DNA of 55,335 nucleotides from positions 1-55,335 of the forward strand of contig NZ_JADEXU010000040.1 in the NCBI RefSeq assembly GCF_015206895.1, written 5' to 3'. The translations under genes were made by a program, and so were the position numbers. Under the pieces are notes generated by a model that saw nothing but the letters and a program-made list of their open reading frames with translations, made no database searches and had not been told where the DNA came from. Below, in pieces: positions 1-8,555 of this stretch (position 1 is its first letter; every line of letters begins with the position of its first letter). Origin of the DNA: Nostoc sp. LEGE 12450. GTDB lineage: Bacteria > Cyanobacteriota > Cyanobacteriia > Cyanobacteriales > Nostocaceae.

Positions 1-265
1 TGTAATCAATGGCGTTCAAGCTAGAGGGGAAAAAAGCAATTACAGTACACGACGTGTAAAATTTAATTCTAAAAACTCTGGTTAAAATTCTGTTACATAG
101 CGGAAAATTTTAGCACCCACTTACTTACTTCATCAAAGTACTGTATAAAAGTTTTCAGGCTCGTGAAATCTTGTGTAGACAGACATGATATTCGGTAGGG
201 CTAAACTTTAATCGAACCATATTTAGACTTATGTATTCAATCAATTGTAAAAATCTCTAAAAAAA

Positions 266-298
266 TCGTGCGCCCTTAATTAATCTAAGAGCGCACGA
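266..298 (-). terminator. Intrinsic terminator of the small GG-leader-like gene
   Basis: Read on the minus strand, a 13-bp stem (266-278 pairing with 286-298, with one G-T pair) closes a 7-nt loop and runs into seven U residues (259-265). It lies about 30 bases past the stop of the small gene at 332-565 and supports that gene being transcribed as its own unit. Confidence 0.85.
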
Positions 299-331
299 GT
301 TTAATGACTATAAAATTCTTATTGCTCAAAA

Positions 332-565
332 TTATTGTAAACCAGTCAGTTGCTTTCGTAGGCCTACTATTTGCTCTTCCATGTTGCTTAACCAATCATT
401 AACAGTCTCTTTTATATTGTCTGTTGAAAGCGCTTCAGAAGTATCTTCATCGTCTCTTCTCGATCTTCTTCTTCTTCCACCCTCTACAGTTCTCATTTCC
501 CAATCAGTTAGTTCGGTGAGCAGATTCACGTCACTATCAGGATGCAGGTTAGATATTACAATCAT
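332..565 (-). CDS. Small peptide with double-glycine leader-like N-terminus (possible RiPP/bacteriocin-type precursor)
   Basis: This 77-aa protein has no recognised homologue. Residues 15-30 read LLTELTDWEMRTVEGG, which matches the general pattern of double-glycine leader peptides: hydrophobic and acidic residues, an ELTD-like stretch, then V-x-GG. Directly after the GG comes a basic run (RRRRSRR), then an acidic segment and an amphipathic, probably helical C-terminal half with no Cys and little Ser/Thr. The start is ATG at 565, with a GAGG about 13 bases upstream. A strong terminator follows the stop. No peptidase, cyclase or transporter for such peptides lies in the next few kb. The resemblance to GG leaders is by pattern only. 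The charged, Cys-free core is unlike typical bacteriocins, so it may instead be a small regulatory or structural protein. Confidence 0.55.
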   Translation of the reverse strand: MIVISNLHPDSDVNLLTELTDWEMRTVEGGRRRRSRRDDEDTSEALSTDNIKETVNDWLSNMEEQIVGLRKQLTGLQ

Positions 566-778
566 GACTATTGATGTACCTCACAAAATCCAGTGATATT
601 AATTGATATAGCCTGAAATAACATTAAGCTGTAAATCCAGACTCCATCACTTGTATTTTGCAATATAATCTTAGATATTTAACTTTTTAAGGTCAATTTT
701 CAAGACATAACTAAAGGAATTTCGTCTGTAAAAGAGATGGTTTTATAATATTCTGACATTGTTTGCCTTTCTAAATGG

Positions 779-806
779 GTAGAGACGCGATTTATCACGT
801 CTCTAC
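779..806. repeat. Interspersed palindromic repeat (GTAGAGACG family)
   Basis: The element begins GTAGAGACGCG and ends CGTCTCTAC, and is an imperfect palindrome. Relatives of the same family lie at 14023-14051, 16700-16724 and 21650-21674. It sits just beyond the stop codon of the M16 peptidase gene at 831. Confidence 0.6.
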
Positions 807-830
807 TTATCTTTACGATCGCAATTTGGA

Positions 831-2348
831 TTAATTCTTCGCCTGTGGTTGCGAACCAGGAATCGTTACATCTATTGGTGTCACCTGTGCTGCTAGCTGC
901 GTCAATGGTGGTTGAATGGCGGTTTGATTCCCCACCACCAGAGTCACGAGCTTTTCTGGCTTGAGGTATTCTCGTGCTACCCGTTGCACGTCAGCAGCTG
1001 TGGTGGCGGCGACGGCTTTTTGATAGCGAAAGAGAAAATCAGCCGGATAGCCGTAATATTCGTATCGCATCAACCTTGATAAGGTTTGGCTAGGATCTTG
1101 AAAATTGAATACAAAGGAGTTGAGTGTAGATTCTTTCGCAAAAGCCAGTTCTTTTGCTGGCACTCTTTGAGTTTGAATGCGCTTGATTTCAGCTTGTAAG
1201 GCTTTGACAAATTGCACGGTAGCATCCGATCGCGTTTGTCCACCAGCGATAAACATGCCAGGATAATCGTAGCGGGGACTCCACTCGCCATAGACAGAGT
1301 AAGCTAAACCTTGACGCGATCGCAATTCATTAAATAAGCGTCCACCAAATCCATTTAACACCCCATTCAATACATCCAGCGCTGCATAATCGGGACTGTC
1401 AAACCGTCCGCCTAAATGGCCGAGAAGCACACTACTTTGGGTTAATTGTGGCTGATTGACAAAAAAGACTCCACCTGTGTTTGCTGCCGAAACCGATGGT
1501 AACTTGGGTTTAGCAATACCTGGGTTGCGGTTCCAATCGCCAAACTTAGCTTGAATGAGCGATCGCATTTTCTTAGAGTCAAAATCCCCCACAATTCCCA
1601 AAATTATATTATTGGGGTGGAAATATTGCTGATAAAAGTTGATCAAATCCTCACGCTCAACCTTATCCACCGTTGCATACTCTATCGTGCGAGAGTATGG
1701 ACTATCTTTCCCATAGATCAATTTCTTAAATTCTCGACTAGCAATCCCATCTGGATTGTCATTGCGACGAGCAATACCACCCTTCGCTTGTGTCTTAGCC
1801 AAGTCTAGCTTTTCTTGAGCAAATGCTGGCGATCGCAACACCTCGGCAAATAACCCAAACACCGTTTCTAAATCTTCACTCAGGGCATCAAAGCTAGCAC
1901 TACCAGAACCTTCACCAATACTAGCTTCTACAGATGCCGCTCGTTGTTCCAACATCTCATTGAGTTCATCAGCCGAATGTTGCTTAGTTCCCCCAGTTCG
2001 CATTACCGCGCCTGTAAAACCAGCTAACCCGACTTTCTCCATTGGTTCCAAGCGATTTCCTGTCCGCACAAACGCTGTCCCATTCACCAACGGCAACTCG
2101 TGATCCTCCATCAAATAGACAACCAAGCCATTTTGGAGAACAAACCGTTCATATTTCGGTATCTTAATCTCAGGTAACGGTGGCAACTGCAACTCACTGT
2201 AATGCTTTGCCTCAGTCGTCGCCGCCAGAGAAAAATTACAAGTTAAAAGTAAACACGCAAAAACAGCAACCAAAGCATAAATTAAACCCTTCCCATTCTT
2301 GATTTTCAACCCCATCCACCTTTTACCCTTCACCTTGTACCTCTTCAT
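831..2348 (-). CDS. M16 (insulinase-like) peptidase family protein, non-catalytic partner
   Basis: This 505-aa protein has an N-terminal signal or membrane segment (about residues 21-42, ending near SLAATT) and two M16 halves, so it is likely exported to the periplasm or membrane. In the first half, the position where catalytic members carry HxxEH reads VGLAGFTGAVMRTGGT, so the zinc site is absent. The second half keeps the conserved R-Q-G-L-A-Y-S-V-Y stretch typical of M16 C-terminal domains. Such inactive subunits usually pair with a catalytic subunit, and one is encoded immediately upstream (stop at 2394, 45 bases away, same strand). The two genes very probably form an operon and a heterodimer. 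The substrate is unknown; members degrade peptides. Confidence 0.85.
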   Translation of the reverse strand: MKRYKVKGKRWMGLKIKNGKGLIYALVAVFACLLLTCNFSLAATTEAKHYSELQLPPLPEIKIPKYERFVLQNGLVVYLMEDHELPLVNGTAFVRTGNRLEPMEKVGLAGFTGAVMRTGGTKQHSADELNEMLEQRAASVEASIGEGSGSASFDALSEDLETVFGLFAEVLRSPAFAQEKLDLAKTQAKGGIARRNDNPDGIASREFKKLIYGKDSPYSRTIEYATVDKVEREDLINFYQQYFHPNNIILGIVGDFDSKKMRSLIQAKFGDWNRNPGIAKPKLPSVSAANTGGVFFVNQPQLTQSSVLLGHLGGRFDSPDYAALDVLNGVLNGFGGRLFNELRSRQGLAYSVYGEWSPRYDYPGMFIAGGQTRSDATVQFVKALQAEIKRIQTQRVPAKELAFAKESTLNSFVFNFQDPSQTLSRLMRYEYYGYPADFLFRYQKAVAATTAADVQRVAREYLKPEKLVTLVVGNQTAIQPPLTQLAAQVTPIDVTIPGSQPQAKN

Positions 2349-2393
2349 ATCTCTCTTCCTTCGCGCCCTTTGCGCCTTCGCGGTTCGTTTCTC

Positions 2394-3992
2394 TTATCCT
2401 TCTTTCGACAACAACTTCCCAATCGTGCGATTCCCCGGCGTAAACGTCTCCTTCGCCACTCGCTGAATATCAGCCGTCGTTACCGCCGAAATATCATCCA
2501 ACTGCTTAAACAAATTCCGCCAAGAGCCAGTTTTCACCTCATATTCCAACAATTGTTGAGCCATCCCCATATTTGAATCGAGAGTACGTAACAAACCCGC
2601 CCTTGCTTGGGTTTTCACCCGTTCCAAATCAACCGCCGCTACAGGCTCAGTTTTTAATTTGTCAATTTCTTGGCGCAAAGCCACCGCCAACTCATCCACC
2701 GTATGACCAGGAGCCGTGAGAGCATAGAATAACATCAGGTTTGGGTACTTATCTCCAGGAAAACCGCTAAAACCTTGGGCATTTAGCGCCAAACGCTGTT
2801 TTTCTACTAAAGACTTATACAAGCGCGACGTGCGCCCATCACTTAATAAACTGCCAATGATTTCATAGGTTGCATTATCTGGATGAGTAACTGCCGGACG
2901 ATGATAACCTTCTAAATACCAGGGTTGAGAAGGTAGTTGTAAAGTAACTTCTTGTGTTTGTTTTTGTGGCGGTTCCACCGGGATTTGTTCAACAGCTTTG
3001 GTTTTTGCTTTATAGCGGCCAAAATAAGTTTGCGCCAGTTTTTTCACTTCAGCCGGGTTAACATCTCCAACAATAGCGATCGCTAAATTACTTGGTACAT
3101 AATGAGTATCAAAGAAATTCTGGACATCATCTGGTGTCAGATTGCGGATATCTTGGTCATAACCAATCACCGGACGCTTGTATGGATGGACTTTGTAAGC
3201 AGTATCGATAAACTTTTCCACCATTTGTCCAATGGGTGAATTCTCTATCCGCATCCGTCGTTCTTCTAAAATTACATCTTTCTCTTTATAAAACTCACGA
3301 CGGATTACCGGATCGAGAAATCGTTCCGACTCCAGCGACATCCACAGTTCCAGCTTATTGGCAGGAAAACTGTAAAAATAACGGGTAGCTTCCGTTGAAG
3401 TATTGGCATTTAAACCCACACCTCCCGCTTGTTCGACAATTTGCCCCAATTCATTCTGCCTGACAAGCTTACCTGCTTGTGATTCTACTTGCTTAAACTC
3501 AGTTTCTAACCGCGCAACCTCATCTTTTTTGCCATCGGCTTTGGCTGCTTTAATTTGAGTATCTAACTGCTGCAATTTATCTAGTAGAGGTTTTTCTGCT
3601 TTGTAGTCTTGTGTACCAATGCGCGTTGTACCTTTAAACGCCAAATGTTCTAGAAAGTGAGCCACACCGGTTTTACCATCTGGCTCATCCACGCCACCAA
3701 CATTTGCATAAGTCAGGAAGGAAACCACAGGCGCTTGATGCCGTTCTAAGACAAGGAATTTTAGACCATTGTCGAGGCGAAACTCCGTTAACTGTTTAAT
3801 GACTCGATCCAGATAAGGTTGGATCGAATTTTGAACTGGTGGAGTTTGAGTTTTGGTTTCTTGAGGAGGTGCAATTTGAGTTTGAGCCAGAGCAATTTCT
3901 GGTAGTAATCCCCACCAGAAAACGATCAAAGCCAACAAAGTGACAAACAACCGCCGTAATAAATCCAAAATTGACCGACTGATCTGGTTCAT
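2394..3992 (-). CDS. M16 (insulinase-like) zinc peptidase, catalytic partner
   Basis: This is a protein of about 532 aa. The preferred start is ATG at 3992; an in-frame TTG two codons upstream is less likely. Residues about 9-37 form a signal peptide or anchor ending ALAQ. The inverted zinc-binding motif HFLEH (HxxEH, near residues 112-116) is present in GVAHFLEHLAFKGT, with downstream glutamates for the third ligand. A charged coiled segment at about residues 135-180 is inserted after the motif, as in many cyanobacterial members. The C-terminal half carries the usual substrate-clamp domain. It is the first gene of a two-gene operon with the non-catalytic M16 protein and is divergent from the TetR gene at 4142, which is a candidate regulator by position only. 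Confidence 0.9.
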   Translation of the reverse strand: MNQISRSILDLLRRLFVTLLALIVFWWGLLPEIALAQTQIAPPQETKTQTPPVQNSIQPYLDRVIKQLTEFRLDNGLKFLVLERHQAPVVSFLTYANVGGVDEPDGKTGVAHFLEHLAFKGTTRIGTQDYKAEKPLLDKLQQLDTQIKAAKADGKKDEVARLETEFKQVESQAGKLVRQNELGQIVEQAGGVGLNANTSTEATRYFYSFPANKLELWMSLESERFLDPVIRREFYKEKDVILEERRMRIENSPIGQMVEKFIDTAYKVHPYKRPVIGYDQDIRNLTPDDVQNFFDTHYVPSNLAIAIVGDVNPAEVKKLAQTYFGRYKAKTKAVEQIPVEPPQKQTQEVTLQLPSQPWYLEGYHRPAVTHPDNATYEIIGSLLSDGRTSRLYKSLVEKQRLALNAQGFSGFPGDKYPNLMLFYALTAPGHTVDELAVALRQEIDKLKTEPVAAVDLERVKTQARAGLLRTLDSNMGMAQQLLEYEVKTGSWRNLFKQLDDISAVTTADIQRVAKETFTPGNRTIGKLLSKEG

Positions 3993-4141
3993 AAGCAAAA
4001 ATTAAGATAAAGTTACACTACCTGAGAAACAGGATACTTAGCAAAAGGACGTTAATGTTGTATTAAGCTTTTTGAGCTTTTTTACTTGACGTTAGACAAT
4101 AATGCTACAAATCGTGTTCCGCACATTTCACCATAACTGTT

Positions 4142-4756
4142 ATGCGAGTTTTTAATTCTTCCCCACCCTCAGAGGCTCAGACGCGCACCCGAATTTTACA
4201 GGCAGCACAAAGGTTGTTCGCCTCTCAAGGATTTGATGGCACTACCACCCGTGATTTAGCGCAGGCGGCAGGTGTAGCTGAAGGCACTCTATTTCGTCAT
4301 TTTCCCAACAAAAAAGCAATTTTAGTGGAAGTAGCCACGAGTGGCTGGGTAGAAATTCTAACAGATTTGCTGACAGAATTAAGTGAAATGGGCAGCTATA
4401 AAGCTGTAGCTCAAGTGATGCGTCGCCGGATGTGGAACTTTCAAAAAAATGCCGATTTGATGCGCGTTTGTTTTATGGAGGTGCAGTTTCACCCAGATTT
4501 GCGCGATCGCATTCAATTAGAAGTCATTACCAAAATGACCGATGTCGGCGAAGCATTCTTCCAAACAGCAATGGATAAAGGCATTTATCGCAAAACGGAT
4601 GCAAAGCTAGTTGCGAAAGTTTTCTTAGGAATGTTTGCGATCGCAGGTTTTTCTAACAACACCATTATGGAACCTGACGCTTCCCCCCAACAAATGCAGG
4701 AAATGGCTGAAGGACTCGCTGATATCTTCCTTAATGGTGTTTTGGTTAAGGATTAG
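4142..4756 (+). CDS. TetR/AcrR family transcriptional regulator
   Basis: This 204-aa protein has a classic TetR N-terminal helix-turn-helix at about residues 14-62 (ILQAAQRLFASQGFDGTT, then DLAQAAGVAEGTLFRHF), followed by an all-helical ligand-binding/dimer domain. It should be a cytoplasmic DNA-binding repressor, with an unknown effector. It is divergent from the M16 peptidase operon with about 150 bases between the start codons. Control of itself or of the peptidase pair is plausible but not shown. The gene is followed immediately by a short-tandem-repeat tract and meets the next gene convergently. Confidence 0.9.
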   Translation: MRVFNSSPPSEAQTRTRILQAAQRLFASQGFDGTTTRDLAQAAGVAEGTLFRHFPNKKAILVEVATSGWVEILTDLLTELSEMGSYKAVAQVMRRRMWNFQKNADLMRVCFMEVQFHPDLRDRIQLEVITKMTDVGEAFFQTAMDKGIYRKTDAKLVAKVFLGMFAIAGFSNNTIMEPDASPQQMQEMAEGLADIFLNGVLVKD

Positions 4757-4829
4757 GGACTGGGTACTAGGTACTGGGTACTGGGTAGTTTCCTCAATCC
4801 CCAATCCCCAATCCCCAATCCCCAATCAC
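4757..4829. repeat. STRR: tandem heptamer tracts between convergent genes
   Basis: There are two tandem tracts: a GGTACTG-type array (4757-4788) and a CCCCAAT-type array of about five units (4791-4829). The second tract runs through the stop codon of the minus-strand gene at 4826. Such heptamer arrays are characteristic of heterocystous cyanobacteria. Confidence 0.8.
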
Positions 4830-5266
4830 CTAATTGCTTGCGCTTGCTGACTCCACTGTTGTACTAGCTCAATTGCTGGACACAAATCTCGTCGCTGCAT
4901 TGTTGCTACTTGCAAGCGCATAATTTGTTGGTGCAATCGGTGAGTGGGAGTCTGTGCCAACTGTGCCACGGAACCAATACCTGCGTGGAGCAATAAACCA
5001 CAATATTGTATGCCTACACTAGGAATACGCGCCAAGTCAGCTAAAGCCATCCATTTATTTACATACTGAAGATGAATCTGTAATTTATTTGCTAACGCCA
5101 GCCGTGCCTCTAGAGTCTTTCCTTGTTTGACTAGCGCTACTGTGGTATCAATCCCACAATTTTGCAGTTGTGATTGTTCGTCGTGGCTTAGTCCAGGTAA
5201 TTGCTCGATTGGCCAGTCACGAGATGCGAGCAGATTTCGATTATTTGTATTTTTTTTAGTAGACAT
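4826..5266 (-). CDS. DUF4332-like helix-hairpin-helix protein
   Basis: This protein of about 146 aa starts at ATG 5266 (MSTKKNTNN). The frame stays open upstream to 5449, but that part is only translated 21-bp repeats (heptads of the type SGDAMAL), so I exclude it. The body has two helix-hairpin-helix-like repeats: IEQLPGLSHDEQSQLQNCGI and LADLARIPSVGIQYCGLLLH followed by GIGSVAQLAQ. This arrangement is typical of DUF4332, which is predicted to bind DNA or act as a helix-hairpin-helix scaffold. There is no catalytic signature. The stop codon lies inside a CCCCAAT tandem repeat, so the C-terminus may have been altered by repeat expansion. Confidence 0.7.
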   Translation of the reverse strand: MSTKKNTNNRNLLASRDWPIEQLPGLSHDEQSQLQNCGIDTTVALVKQGKTLEARLALANKLQIHLQYVNKWMALADLARIPSVGIQYCGLLLHAGIGSVAQLAQTPTHRLHQQIMRLQVATMQRRDLCPAIELVQQWSQQAQAIR

Positions 5267-5275
5267 TTTAAAACT

Positions 5276-5464
5276 AAATATTGCCATTGCATCGACTGAC
5301 AATGTGATTGCATTAACTAACAATGCCATTGCATCGCCTGACAATGTGATTGCATCAACTAACAATGCCATTGCATCGCCTGATAATGCGATTGTTTTGA
5401 CTGACAATGCCATTGTATCGCCTGACAATGCCATTGTATCGCCTGGCAATGCGATTGTTTTGGC
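5276..5464. repeat. Nine tandem 21-bp repeats
   Basis: Nine imperfect copies of a 21-bp unit (type TGACAATGCCATTGCATCGCC) lie directly 5' of the DUF4332-like gene. Units 2-5 alternate between a GTGATT form and a GCCATT form, which implies a 42-bp higher-order unit. Because 21 is a multiple of three, several frames stay open through the array on both strands. Confidence 0.9.
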
Positions 5465-5530
5465 TAGGAGGGGTCAGAATCCCCTTCTGAACAAAACCTC
5501 CTGCCACCTGCCTTCTGCCACCTGCCTCCT

Positions 5531-6331
5531 TCAAATGGTAAATAACTCACCTCGCAAAACAGTTACCGCTTGTCCGGCGATAAAAACGCGATCGCCTCCG
5601 GTATAGCGTACTTTTACCACTCCACCGCGACGGGATGCTTGATAAGCCAATAACTCATCTTTGTGTAAGCGATCGCGCCAGAAGGGAGCAAGACAGCAAT
5701 GGGTAGCGCCAGTTACAGGGTCTTCATCAATTCCTAAACCCGGTGCAAATAAACGAGAGACGAAATCATATTCAGAATCAGAGTCGGTAAGGCTGGTGAC
5801 AATGATTTCAGAAATAGGCAAAGTTTTTAATATTTGAAAATTTGGCTGTACTTGCCGTACCAAATCTTCAGATTCCAATTCCACTAAATAGCCAAAAGAA
5901 TTTAAGAAAACGGATTTGTAAGGTACACCCAAAGCTTGCTTGAGTTCTCGTGGAGCGACTGTTTCTTGTGAGTGATTCACAGGAAAATCTAACTCAATCC
6001 ACTCACCTTGCAATTTAGCAATTAGCACTCCGCTTTTTGTATAGAACCGCGCAACTTCATTCTCCGACAAATGCCCCTCTGACCAAAGTACATGGGCACT
6101 AGCTAAGGTTGCGTGACCACAAAGAGGCACTTCTATCGTCGGCGTAAACCAACGCAAATTGAAGCCATCATCCTGTTTAACTAAAAAAGCCGTCTCAGAT
6201 AAATTCATCTCCTGTGCCACATTCTGCATCCAGCGTTCATTTTGGCGAGTAGGCAAAACACAGACAGCAGCAGGATTTCCTGCGAAAGGTCTATTGGTAA
6301 AAGCATCAACCTGAGTAATGATTTGTCCCAT
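5531..6331 (-). CDS. PhzF family isomerase-like protein
   Basis: This is a protein of about 266 aa. I prefer ATG at 6331 (MGQIITQVDAF) over a GTG three codons upstream. It matches the PhzF/diaminopimelate-epimerase-like fold: the N-terminal VDAFTNRPFAGNPAAVCVLP is a family hallmark, the LSETAFL motif carries the catalytic-type Glu (about residue 46), and CGHATLASAHVL is the second signature. The C-terminal half repeats the fold, with DPVTGATHCCLAPFW and ASRRGG. In phenazine producers PhzF isomerises DHHA. No phenazine genes are near, so this is a general PhzF-like protein with an unknown substrate. It stands alone, with no clear operon. Confidence 0.9.
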   Translation of the reverse strand: MGQIITQVDAFTNRPFAGNPAAVCVLPTRQNERWMQNVAQEMNLSETAFLVKQDDGFNLRWFTPTIEVPLCGHATLASAHVLWSEGHLSENEVARFYTKSGVLIAKLQGEWIELDFPVNHSQETVAPRELKQALGVPYKSVFLNSFGYLVELESEDLVRQVQPNFQILKTLPISEIIVTSLTDSDSEYDFVSRLFAPGLGIDEDPVTGATHCCLAPFWRDRLHKDELLAYQASRRGGVVKVRYTGGDRVFIAGQAVTVLRGELFTI

Positions 6332-6340
6332 TAGAGTCAC

Positions 6341-6697
6341 CCTAAAAATTAGACAGCAATATACTTATCAGGAGTGTGTTAGAGATTTATGCAGCTAGTT
6401 AACATTATTTTTAAGCCCATTGCTACGCGTGTATAACGCACTAAGGTTCATTTAAGCATTTATTGTTTCTCTCTCTATCCTCTGCGCCTTGTTCCAAAAA
6501 TTGACTTTGACAAAAATTTATAGCTTGAACCCAAGCGTATTAGTCTATAGGGATTTTCGATGTGGAATACAGCCACTGGTTCATAAGGGCAGATAGCCAT
6601 GCTGTTACATCAAAATGGAAATCGCCATATACAGTACCTTATAAATTAGGAATACAATCTCCAAAAACTAGGGTCAATGTTCAAGCAAAACGGAAAC
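6341..6697. other. Intergenic region
   Basis: This is spacer between the divergent PhzF-like gene and the small lipoprotein gene. It holds a sequence shared in type with other Nostoc spacers (an AAGCGTATTAG core near 6533, compare the related TTCCAATACGCTTGGG at 21601). No convincing gene is seen. Confidence 0.4.
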
Positions 6698-6934
6698 ATG
6701 AGGATAAAAATCTTCAAAAGCATCTTTGCTGCCGTCAACTTAGCGCTAATTTCTGGAGGATTAATTAGTTGTGCTGTTGAAGTACCACAGCCACTTGCAC
6801 CAACAGAGCAACAAAAACCAGTCGTACAACCTAACCAACAGCCTAACCAGAACGACAAAGATGATGATGACAGAGATGGCGATCGCAAAGATGATAAACA
6901 CGATGAGAAAGACGAGAAAGACGATAACGATTAA
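6698..6934 (+). CDS. Small lipoprotein with highly charged Asp/Lys-rich tail
   Basis: This is a protein of about 78 aa from ATG 6698; an upstream in-frame ATG at 6677 would add seven residues. A hydrophobic signal ends in LISGGLISC, a lipobox-like LISC, so it is probably lipid-anchored at the membrane. After a Pro/Gln linker, the last 30 or so residues are almost entirely D, K, E, R, N and H (for example DDDDRDGDRKDDKHDEKDEK). No family is recognised. A low-complexity acidic tail could bind cations or simply be a spacer; this is inference. It lies 34 bases before the aminopeptidase gene, so co-transcription is possible. Confidence 0.55.
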   Translation: MRIKIFKSIFAAVNLALISGGLISCAVEVPQPLAPTEQQKPVVQPNQQPNQNDKDDDDRDGDRKDDKHDEKDEKDDND

Positions 6935-6968
6935 ATAAAGGCAAAACTATAACCTTGGGTTTCCATTT

Positions 6969-8351
6969 ATGCTTATCCCACAAACTTCTACTTCCCTCGC
7001 CGATTGTTTACGCCTCCGACGGCAAAAATTAGCAAACCTCATTAAGTTTCCCGTAATTCTGTGGTCTGGTAGCAACAGTCCCCGCAACTTTCCAGCAAAT
7101 CCTTTTCCGTTTCGCGCTAACAGTCATTTCCTCTATTTTGCTGGACTACCATTATCAAATGCGGCAATTCGTTTAGAAGGGGGCAAGCTAGAACTATTCA
7201 TGGACGATCCATCACCTAGCAGCACCCTTTGGCATGGAGAAATGCCAACGCGCAATGAAATAGCCCAGAAGATTGGGGCAGATGTGGCAGGGCCAATGAC
7301 AGAATTAGAGTCTTGGGTAGAAGATGCTGTCACACTTGCTGTACAAGATGCAGCGACATGGACGCAACAATCGCAGCTATTAAATAGATGGGTTTTACCC
7401 CAAAGTCCTCCCCAAGGAATTGACTTAGATTTAGCTAAAGCGATCGCTTCTATCCGCCTCACTCACGACGAAGCTGCATTAACCGAGTTGCGAAAAGCTG
7501 CTGCTGTCACTGTTGAAGCACACAAAGCTGGGATGGCAGCAACACCTCAAGCCAAACTAGAAGCAGAAGTTCGCGCAGCGATGGAAGGGGTAATTATTGC
7601 CCACAATATGACCACCTCTTACAACAGTATTGTCACCGTTCACGGCGAAGTTTTGCATAACGAACACTATCACCACCCCTTGCAACCAGGTGATTTACTA
7701 CTTGCCGATGTTGGCGCTGAAACTGAGATGGGTTGGGCAGGTGATGTAACTCGCACATGGCCAGTTTCCGGTAAGTTTTCATCTACCCAGAGAGATATTT
7801 ATAATGTAGTGCTGGCGGCTCATGATGCTTGCATTGCCAAAATACAGCCTGGTGTAGAGTATGAGGATATTCACCTATTAGCTGCCACGGTTATAGCTGA
7901 AGGTTTAGTAGAGTTAGGCATTTTCCAAGGAAATCCCCAATATTTAGTAGAGATGGATGCCCACGCGCTGTTTTTCCCTCATGGTATCGGTCATCTACTG
8001 GGTTTAGATGTCCATGATATGGAAGATTTGGGAGATTTAGCAGGGTATGAAGAAGGACGCAAAAGGAGCGATCGCTTTGGCTTAAGCTACCTCCGCTTAA
8101 ATCGTCCCCTGCGTCCGGGAATGTTGGTAACAATTGAACCTGGTTTTTATCAAGTACCAGCAATTTTAAATGATGCGAATCTGCGCTCAAAATATCAAAA
8201 TGTAGTGAATTGGCAGCGTTTAACCGAATTTGCCGATGTGCGCGGAATTCGCATTGAAGATGATGTTTTAGTTACGGCAGAAGGTAGCGAAGTTTTAACA
8301 ACCGCATTACCGAATGATGCCGATACTATAGAAAATTTAGTAGGTCGTTAA
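6969..8351 (+). CDS. pepP: Xaa-Pro aminopeptidase-like M24 metallopeptidase
   Basis: This 460-aa protein removes N-terminal residues preceding proline. An N-terminal AMP_N-like domain (about residues 1-160) includes FRANSHFLYFAGLPLSNA. The C-terminal pita-bread domain carries the expected dinuclear metal ligands: Asp in LLADVGAE, Asp in WAGDVTRTWP, His in FPHGIGHLLGLDVHD, Glu in VTIEPGFY and Glu in GIRIEDDVLVT. The length is typical for bacterial PepP. It is cytoplasmic with no signal peptide. The gene follows the small lipoprotein gene closely and has no obvious partner downstream. Confidence 0.9.
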   Translation: MLIPQTSTSLADCLRLRRQKLANLIKFPVILWSGSNSPRNFPANPFPFRANSHFLYFAGLPLSNAAIRLEGGKLELFMDDPSPSSTLWHGEMPTRNEIAQKIGADVAGPMTELESWVEDAVTLAVQDAATWTQQSQLLNRWVLPQSPPQGIDLDLAKAIASIRLTHDEAALTELRKAAAVTVEAHKAGMAATPQAKLEAEVRAAMEGVIIAHNMTTSYNSIVTVHGEVLHNEHYHHPLQPGDLLLADVGAETEMGWAGDVTRTWPVSGKFSSTQRDIYNVVLAAHDACIAKIQPGVEYEDIHLLAATVIAEGLVELGIFQGNPQYLVEMDAHALFFPHGIGHLLGLDVHDMEDLGDLAGYEEGRKRSDRFGLSYLRLNRPLRPGMLVTIEPGFYQVPAILNDANLRSKYQNVVNWQRLTEFADVRGIRIEDDVLVTAEGSEVLTTALPNDADTIENLVGR

Positions 8352-8387
8352 TCTAGCCTTTAAAAGTGGTAAAAATTTTGGTCAATA

Positions 8388-8476
8388 ACTCTTTAACCTC
8401 TTTACTCTGTGTTCTCTGCGCCTCTGTGGTTCAAAAAGTTATAAACCGCAGAGTCACAGAGAGCGCTGAGAAAAAA
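8388..8476. repeat. Inverted repeat of the CTCTGCGCCTCTGTGGTT type
   Basis: A stretch around 8405-8430 (CTCTGTGTTCTCTGCGCCTC) is mirrored around 8443-8470 (ACCGCAGAGTCACAGAGAGC), giving a long imperfect hairpin downstream of pepP. Similar CTTTGCGCCTTCGCGGTTC sequence lies between the M16 genes at 2360-2390. It looks like a dispersed intergenic element, not a clean terminator. Confidence 0.5.
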
Positions 8477-8555
8477 TAAGAGATTTTACGAGTCACCTTG
8501 AAAGGGCTAGTCGCTAATCTGTCCATAATGCTTTGTTAAGTCAGGATGTTACCTA

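Noticed and set aside
5276..5464. CRISPR array
   Set aside because: The units are contiguous 21-bp repeats with no spacers, and there are no cas genes.
5127..5606. Plus-strand reading frame through the 21-bp repeats
   Set aside because: It is open only because the repeat length is a multiple of three and because it overlaps two minus-strand genes; the sequence outside the repeats looks like antisense.
5531..6331. Phenazine biosynthesis cluster
   Set aside because: Only a lone PhzF-like gene is present; none of the other phz genes are nearby.
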